Source of the DNA: Ahaetulla prasina
Lineage: Eukaryota; Chordata; Lepidosauria; Squamata; Colubridae
NCBI RefSeq assembly: GCF_028640845.1
Contig: NC_080540.1
Span: forward strand, 165,990,252-166,054,251
Direction of reading: 5' to 3'
Length of the DNA stretch: 64,000 nucleotides
Below, one piece after another: positions 53,001 through 62,000 of the stretch. Within the stretch, counting starts at the first letter, position 1. Every line of letters starts with the position of its first letter. Position numbers and translations under genes: made by a program. The notes beneath the pieces were generated by a model. The model had not been told where the DNA came from. It saw only the letters and a list, made by a program, of their open reading frames with translations, and did not search any database.

Positions 53001-56000
53001 ATTCAGAAAATGCCTAATCTGACATGCTGGCTAGGGAATTCTGGGAGTTGGAGCCCACACATCTACCAAGGTTGAAACACTGGCCTAAACTTTTATATGT
53101 TAAGTCCTTCTATATGCTAATGCTATATCCTATGAGGCAGCGGTGGGTTTCACATTATATCACTATTAGTTTGCCCCCCGCGCGCATGCTTGCTTTGTGC
53201 GCGCATGTGCCTGGTTCATGCTCATGCCTGCCTTCTATGCATATGCCCAGCCTTCTGCGCATGCGCTTTGCTCACATGTGTGCCTTCCACGCCTGCACCC
53301 GGCCCCAAAACCATGCCTAAATAGGATGGCATAGAGCCGGGGCGGTGGCCTGGCCCACCCGTGATTTCCGCTACCGGTTCGGATGAACTGGTGCGAACCA
53401 GCTGAATACTACCTCTACTATGAGGTCTTCTCATAGTGATGTGTTTTCATCCAGGAGATTGTCTGCCTGCTGTTGTGGAAGAATTAGCTGACTTTGTGTG
53501 TCATCACCAAGGGGATGCCCAAGTTTAGGATTCCTATACTCTTCAGGGAGGTTTCTTCCTTTTGCCCCTGTGAGCGCATATAGCAATAACAATACCACTT
53601 AGACTTATATACCGCATAGTGCTTTACATCACTCTCTAAGCAGTTTACAAAGTCAGCCTAATGCCCCCAACAATCTGGGTCCTCGTTTTATCAACCTCGG
53701 AAGGATGGAAGGCTGAGTCAACCTTGAGTCGGTCAGGATCGAACTGCTGGCAGTCGGGAGAATTAGCCTGCAATCTGGCATTCTAACCACTGCACCACCA
53801 CAGCTCTCATATCAGGGAAACCCCAGAGATTTTCAATGTGCAACTCCATCATGTATTGACTATATGCAGTAAATAGTCTTCCTTTGCATTTGCAAACAGA
53901 GTAAATAGTATTGAACTGGGTGACAACCCCTAGAACAGGATAAGGGATATATGAATTGCCTAGTGCAGAGGTATCAAACTTGCAACGACACGTTATTGTC
54001 ACAAGACGTAGCACAACTTTTCCCCCTTCATTAAAACAAGGGTAGGTGTGGCCAGCATATGATGCATCCAGCTCACGGACTGCAAGTTTGACACCCCTAG
54101 TGTATCCATTATGCAACTCAGATACCAGAGAAAAGCTACTCAAGAAAAGTATTTCCCCATCCTAAAATGAAGCAGAATTATTGTTGTTATTAGTTGCAAA
54201 GTCATGTCCGACCCATCATGACCCCATGGACAACATTCCTGCAGGCCTTCCTGTCCCCTACCATCCTCTGGAGTCCATTTAAGCTCATGCTTACTGCTTC
54301 AATGACTCCATCCAGCCACCTTATTCTCTGCTGTCCCCTTTTTCTTTTGCCCTCAATCGTTCCCAGCATTAGGCTCTTCTCCAGTGAGTCCTTCCTTCTC
54401 ATAGCAGAATTATACATGGTTCCAACTATGGGGAGGAGAGGGAACCAGTTGCTGGTACTCCGAGAAGTCCATCTATTAGCTCCTATTCATCCACATCCCT
54501 TGCCTATTTGCAAACGAGAGAGAAAGGAACGAGAAGGCTACAGTCTCTGTTTTTTTAGGAAAAGAGAGAAGATTAAGAGTACCTAAGCGGTCCAAGGATC
54601 AAGAAGATAATTACTTTACTGCCTTGTACTGATCGTTGCACATTATTCTTCTCGTTCCACATACCCTACTAATTGCCAGTTCTTGTCATCACAGTGGAAT
54701 TTATTGATTACTGTATTTGTTAGAGGTTTTTCTTTTAAATCACACCATTTGTTCAGGCACTTAAGGCAGCAGATGTAGTGCTCTTTCCTCCCGTTTTTTC
54801 CTCACAACAACCTTGTGAAGTAGATTGGCCTGAGAGATAGTTACTCAGTGAATGAAGTTTCTTCCATGGGAGAGGAAGAGATTCTAACCCTCATGTTCTG
54901 TGTAAAAGTGGTAGAGTTAATCCTTTCCGACCAGGTCCACCTTCCAATGATGAGAACAGTATGTTACAGTAAGTTCAATTCTCATTTATTTCCTGCTTCT
55001 TTCTAGCAGATGTTGGATGATACTCCTCCACCTCTCCTTGGGGAGAAGCCTCCAATTTATTACAATCTGGAGGAGATGAAGCAGTTACCAACAACGCCTC
55101 CTACCCCACGCAGCCCACCATTACAGATGCTGGAAGCCTGGGAACGTCACGTAGACTCCAGCTCCTTGCGTAGTTACTACTATAAGCCTGAAACAGGTGA
55201 AAAGTCATGGAAGCCACCCAGGAGGAGCCAAGAGATGGTGAGAAGCTAGAATTGTTAGGGGGACATCTATGCTACTTAGCCTCAGCAATCCAATCTTTAC
55301 TTTTGATTGGTTTGTGGCTTTACCCAGCAAGTGTTTTAGCTGGCAAATACACAAATTAGAGGTAGTCCTTCACTTGCAATTGGTCACTTAATGACAGTTC
55401 AGAGTTCTGTCAGACCCAAAAAAGCTACTATGGCCTAGATTCAGAATTATGATGTTTGCATCCTCTGTGGTCTTATGATTGCATTATGGTTGCTTGGCAA
55501 CCAGCCCACACAGTTATAGCCACAGTCCCATGGAAATGTGACTGTGAGTTTCAACATTTTCCCAGAAACTGGTGTTTATTTCCACCAAAAAAGCCCCATA
55601 TGAAACAATGGGTTCACTTAGCAACTGCTGGGTTCGCTTAACAATCACAACAAGAAGGGTCCTAAAATCAGACCCAGTCCCGTGGTGACCTGCTTTACAA
55701 TGGTCATGTCTTACAACCAAAATTGTGGGCTCAACTGCAGTCGTAAGTCAACGATTTCCTATACTCTATGCTTTCAATCAAATGACTTTTCACTTGCTAG
55801 TGTCTGTTTTAGTGATGTGATTTGATCCAAATGCTTGAAGACCTAAAAAAAAACAAAAACTCTTGCATGTAGAGTAAGCTGAGCAACAATTTCCCTCTCT
55901 CCAGTACACCTTCCTATTCTTTCTGCTTTCTCCTTGATTTCCTTCCATCCAGGGATGAAATCCAGCAGGTTCTGACAGGTTCTGGAGAACCGGTAGCGGA

Positions 56001-59000
56001 AATTTTGAGCAGTTCAGAGAACTGGCAGCAGAAATTTTGAGTAGTTCGGGGAACTGGCAAATACCACCTCTGGCTGGCCCCAGAGAGGGGTAGGAATGGA
56101 GATTTTGAAGTATCCTTTCCCTGGAGTGGGATGGGAATGGAGATTTTGCAGTATCCTTCCCCTGCCACGCCCACCAAGCCATGCCCACAGAACCGGTAGT
56201 AAAAAAATTTGGATTTCACCACTGCTTCCATCCCCATGAAGCAGTTGATGTTGTGTGGCTATGGAACACCATAATTTCAGTTGGATTCATCTGGTTTATT
56301 TGCTTTGTTTGTTTGTTTGTTTGTTTGTTTAGAATAGAATAGAATAGAATAGAATTTTTATTGGCCAAGTGTGATTGGACACACAAGGAATTTGTCTTGG
56401 TGCATATGCTCTCAGTGTACATAAAAGAAAAGATACGTTCATCAAGGTACAACATTTACAACACAATTGATGATCAATATATCAATATAAATCATAAGGA
56501 TTGCCAGCAACAAGTTATAGTCATACAGTCATAAGTGGAAAGAGATTGGTGATGGGAACTATGAAACGATTAATATCTTTATATCTTGTTTATATCTTGT
56601 TTATATCTTGTTTATATCTTGTTCTAATTGAGAGAGCTCAGTAGAGCAGCTTCCGGGGTGATTTCCTTTCATTTTGCCCTCACAGCAGCAACTCTGTGAG
56701 GAGTGTAGGATTCAATGGCCCAGGGACTTTTCTGTACCTAAGAGTGGATGTCAATCTGGATATATCCATCTTAATCCAATAGCCACTGAATCACACTGAC
56801 TTTTAGTGGGAATCGTTTAGCCTTTCCCCCCCTTATTTTTGGGTTTCTGCAAACCCTCTTGCCTCCTGATACTTCCTTCTTTTGTATGAGCAATGTGGTT
56901 TAGCTGTATAAGAATTCATGCTCAAGTTATTAATATGCTAGTAACACCTAATATTTATTTATTTGTTTGTTTGTTTGTTTGTTTGTCAACAAATACAAGA
57001 AAACAAGTAACAGAGTAGACACAGATATGGACACGTGAAAAAATTTTGGCACAAAAAAAAAGGATATAAATTGGCAAAACATAGCCATAAACACATAGAA
57101 TGATTACATATAATTGGGAACAGTAGGACAGGGATGGTAGGCACACTGGTGCGCTTATGCACGCCCCCTTAGGGACCTCTTAAGGAACATGAAAGATCCA
57201 CGGTAGACAGTTTACGGTAAAAGGTATGGGGATTAGAGAGACTAACAACAGGATCAGGTAGATTGTTCCAGACATTTACTACTCTATTACAAAAGTCATA
57301 TTTCATTGAGTTTAAATCTATTGATGGCCCTTGTATTACTATGGTTGAAATTAAAGTATTCATTTACAGGTAGAATGTTTTGGTAAATGAACTAAGCATA
57401 GGTCAAAATGTAGACAACGTAGTTTGAGGCTTTGAAAACCTAAGATTTCAAGTCTGGTGGTATAGGGAATTTTATTTCGAGCAGAAGATTTGAGAAGTCT
57501 CCTAGTAAAATATCTCTGGACCCTCTTTAATGTAATGATGTCTGAAATACAGTGAGGGTTCCAGGCAGGTGAACAGTAATCAAGTATAGGTCCGGCAAAG
57601 GTTTTATATGCCCTAGTTTGGAGTACAGCGTTACCAGAGAGAAACTTTGTACTAATTATTAAGAGTACCATGTACCAAGAGATACCTGGAGCTAATACTA
57701 GTAATGTTTTCTCCAGCTAAGAGAGCTCTGTAACTCGATAGGATGGAAATAGTTTTAATAGCAGAGATTTATTTATTTATTTATATTTTATTTATTTATT
57801 TATTTATTTATTTTATTTTATTTATTTATTTATTTGTCACAACAGTATATATAAGCATAAGCATGAAATAACTATACGATATATAAGCATATATATAAGC
57901 ATAAGCATGAAATAACTATACGAATTGGATACAATCAAAGGGAACATTAGGACAGGAACGGTAGGCACGCTGGTGCTCTTATGCACACCCCTTACAGACC
58001 TCTTAGGAATGGGGTGAGGTTTATGTTTCAAAAATCTAATTCAAGTGTTTTGGCATTCCTAATGCAGAGTTCATACCTTGTGCTAATAGTGTGGCTTATC
58101 TGGCTATCCCAAAAATGCTTTTTCAAGAGGCAACTGGACTTTCTGGTTTTTCTTTGAAGATATTTCATTTCTCATCCAAGAAGCTTCTTCAGCTCTGTTG
58201 TCAAAGAAAAACCAGAAAGTCCAGTTGCCTCTTGAAAAAGCACTTTTGGGATAACTATGACCATGATGATTCTCATGATGACTGAGAATCTCAATAGACA
58301 CTTTTGTCTAAAAAGTGTTGGTGATGGTTTAGCATTTTTTGATTTAGTCATGAAGGTTTGTAAAAGATGGCTTACGATTCAACCTTATCTAAACCCAATC
58401 AATGTGTGAACTCAGACTACCAGTATAAGAGTGATAAAAATGGCCTAGAATCTGGTGTGTTAAAAGTATTTCAGCGAGAACTTTATTCAACAGATCTTCA
58501 TTCAGGTATTGAGTGAACTTGAGCCAGTTGTAACCATTTTCTCAGGCTAATTTATTTATTTATTTATTTATTTTATTTAATTTTTATACCGCCCTTCTCC
58601 CGAAGGACTCAGGGCGGTGTACAGGCATAATAAAAACCAGCAATACAATATACAAATTTAAAATCCAATTTAAAAAACTTATTTAAATTAGCCCAATGAT
58701 TAAAATTTACTCTACTAAAACCCCATTTAAAATTAATAAATTTAAGATTTAAAATCCCAATTTAAGCCAGCCCCGCGCGGATAAAAAGGTGAGTCTTGAG
58801 TTCGCGACGAAATGTCCGAAGGTCAGGAATTTGGCGTAAGCCCGGGGGAAGCTCGTTCCAGAGTGTGGAGCCCCACAGAAGGCCCTTCCTGGGGCCGCCA
58901 GCCGACATTGTTTGGCGGACGGCACCCTGAGAAGTCGCTCTCTGTGGGAGCGTACGGGTCGGTGGGAGGCGTATGGTAACAGCAGGCGGTCCCGTAAGTA

Positions 59001-62000
59001 CCCAGGTCCTAAGCCATGGAGCGCTTTAAAGGTCATAACCAACACCTTAAAGTGCACCCGGGAGGCCACAGGCAGCCAGTGCAGTCTGCGCAGGAGCGGT
59101 GTTACATGGGAGCTACGTGTAGCTCCCTCTATCACCCGCGCAGCTGCATTCTGGACTAACTGAAGCCTCCGAGCGCACTTCAGGGGGAGCCCCATGTAGA
59201 GAGCATTACAGTAATCCAAGCGAGAGGTAACGAGCGCATGAGTGACCGTGCATAAGGCATCCCGATCAAGGAAGGGGCGCAACTGCCGGACCAGGCGAAC
59301 CTGGTGGAAGGCCCTCCTGGAGACGGCCGTCAAATGGTCGTCAAACGACAGCCGATCATCCAGAAGGACACCCAAGTTGCGCACCCTATCCTTTGGGGCC
59401 AGTAACTCGCCACCAACAGCCAGCCGCGGCTGCAGCTGACTGAATCGGGGTGCCGGCATCCACAGCCACTCCGTCTTGGAGGGATTAAGCTTGAGCCTGT
59501 TTCTCCCCATCCAGACCCGTACAGCCTCCAAACACCGGGACAGCACTTCAACAGCTTCATTGGGGTGGTCCGGGGTGGAAAAGTACAGCTGAGTGTCGTC
59601 AGCGTACTGCTGGTATCTCACCCCGAAACCACTGATGATCTCACCCAGCGGCTTCATGTAGATGTTGAACAGCAGGGGCGAGAGAATCGACCCCTGAGGG
59701 ACCCCACAAGTGAGGCCCCTCGCGGTCGACCTCTGCCCCCCTGTCAACACCGTCTGCGGCCGGTCGGAGAGATAGGAGGAGAACCACCGATATACGGTGC
59801 CTCCCACTCCCAATCCCTCCAACCGGCGCAGCAGGATACCATGATCGATGGTATCGAACGCCGCTGAGAGGTCTAATAGGACCAGGGCAGAGGAATATCC
59901 CTTGTCCCTGGCCCTCCAGAGATCATCCACCAATGCGACCAAAGCTGTCTCCGTGCTGTATCCGGGTCGGAAGCCGGACTGGAACGGGTCTAGATAGACA
60001 TCTTCATCCAGGTGTTGGGGCAGCTGTCGCGCCACGGCACTCTCTACAACCTTCGCAACAAAGCGAAGGTTGGAGACTGGACGATAATTAGCCAAAATAG
60101 CTGGGTCCAAAGAGGGCTTCTTAAGGAGGGGTCTCACCACCGCCTCTTTCAAGGCGGCAGGGAAAACCCCATCCAACAAAGAAGCGTTGATAATCCTCTG
60201 GAGCCAGCCTCGTGTCACCGCCTGAGTGGCCAGTACCAGCCAGGAAGGGCACGGGTCCAGTAAACATGTCGTGCCGTGAAGCCTCCCCAACAACCTGTCC
60301 ACGCCCTCGGGAGCCACAGGGTCAAACTCATCCCAAATGTGCTCAACAAGACGTGCCTCCTCTCCCTCGCTTGGATCATCCCAAATTCGGTCCAGACCGT
60401 CCCTCAGCTGAACGATTTTATCGATAGATAACCACTAAACTCCTCGGCTCGTCCCTGCAAGGTCATCCCGCACCTCCTGATGTAGGAGAGAGCGGGTCAC
60501 CCAAAACAGGGCGGCCGGGCGGTTATCTGCCGACGCAATGAGGGTGGAGGCGTAGGAGCGCCTCGCTTCCCTCATTGCCACTAGGTAGGTCCTAGTATAG
60601 GTCCTAACTAGTGTCCGATCAGCTTCGGAGCGACTGGACCTCCAGGTGCTCTCTAGGCGTCTTCTCCGGCGTTTCATCTCCCTCAGCCCCTCGGAGAACC
60701 AAGGGGCCGGACGAGATCTACGCCGGGTCAGAGGCCGCAAAGGCGCGACACGATCCAGGGCCCCGGCCGCGGCCTGCTCCCAGGCCACGACCAGTTCCTC
60801 AGTCGTGCCGTGGGCCAGATCCTCAGGGAATGGCCCAAGCTCCGTCTGGAACCTCTCAGGGTCTACTTCTTGTACTTCTTGATGCAGTTGGGAGAGTGGA
60901 AAGAAAAAAAAATCTTTATGTTATAGAATGGAAGCATTATCAAAATGAGGGGTGTGTGTGGCTGTTGCTCTAAAGAACAGGGCTCAACTCATTTTTAGGT
61001 AACATGCAAAATAGATCAGCAGCTTACACAGGTATGGAAGTTACAGTTGAGTTCTGTGATTCAGAAATCCAGAATAGAATAGAATAGAATAGAATAGAAT
61101 AGAATTTTATATTGGCCAAGTGTGATTGGACACACAAAGGAATTTGTCTTGGTGCATATGCTCTCAGTGTACATAAAAGAAAAGATACGTTCATCAAGGT
61201 ACAACATTTACAACACAATTGATGATCAATATATCAATATAAATCATAAGGATTGCCAGCAACAAGTTATAGTCATACAGTCATAAGTGGAAAGAGATTG
61301 GTGATGGGAACTATGAAACGATTAATAGTAGTGCAGATTCAGTAAATAGTCTGACAGTGTTGAGGGAATTATTTGTTTAGCAGAGTGATGGCCTTCGGGA
61401 AAAAACTGTTCTTGTGTCTAGTTGTTCTGGTGTGCAGTGCTCTATAGCGTCGTTTTGAGGGTAGGAGTTGAAACAGTTTATGTCCAGGATGCGAGGCATC
61501 TGCAAATATTTTCACGGCCCTCTTCTTGATTCGTGCAGTATACAGGTCCTCAATGGAAGGCAGGTTGGTAGCAATTATTTTTCTGCAGTTCTAATTATCC
61601 TCTGAAGTCTGTGTTTTCTTGTTGGGTTGCAGAACCGAACCAGACAGTTATAGAGGTGCAAATGACAGACTCAATAATTCCTCTGTAGAATTGGATCAGC
61701 AGCTCCTTGGGCAGTTTGAGCTTTCTGAGTTGGCGCAGAAAGAACATTCTTTGTTGTCCTTTTTTAATGATGTTTTTGATGTTAGCTGTCCATTTGAGAT
61801 CTTGCGATATGATAGAACCCAGAAATTTGAAGGTTTCTACTGTTGATACTGTGTTGTCAAGTATTGTGAGAGGTGGAAGTATGGAAGGGTTTTTCCTAAA
61901 GTCTACCACCATTTCTACGGTTTTGAGTGTGTTCAGTTCCAGATTGTTTTGGTTGCACCACAAGGCTAGTCGTTCGACCTCTTGTCTATATGCGGATTCG

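Larger units (their letters stand above)
58555..60890 (-). mobile_element. L2-like LINE with most of the reverse transcriptase, 5'-truncated and broken
   Basis: The largest transposon copy here. Minus frame 58749-60317 (522 codons) holds NYRPVSNL, FQSGFRPGYSTETALVALVD, LLDLSAAFDTIDH, GVPQGSILSPLLFNIYM and the catalytic YADDTQLYF, then RRLQLVQNAAARVIEG and HWLPV. A frame at 60435-60788 is the segment just upstream (MREARRSYASTLIAS, PAALFWVTRSLL). A TAG and a frameshift near 60420-60435 separate them, and small deletions near 58865-58895 shift the last codons relative to the copies at 10533 and 24178. The endonuclease part is absent. Clade call L2 rather than CR1 is from motif memory. Confidence 0.88.
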
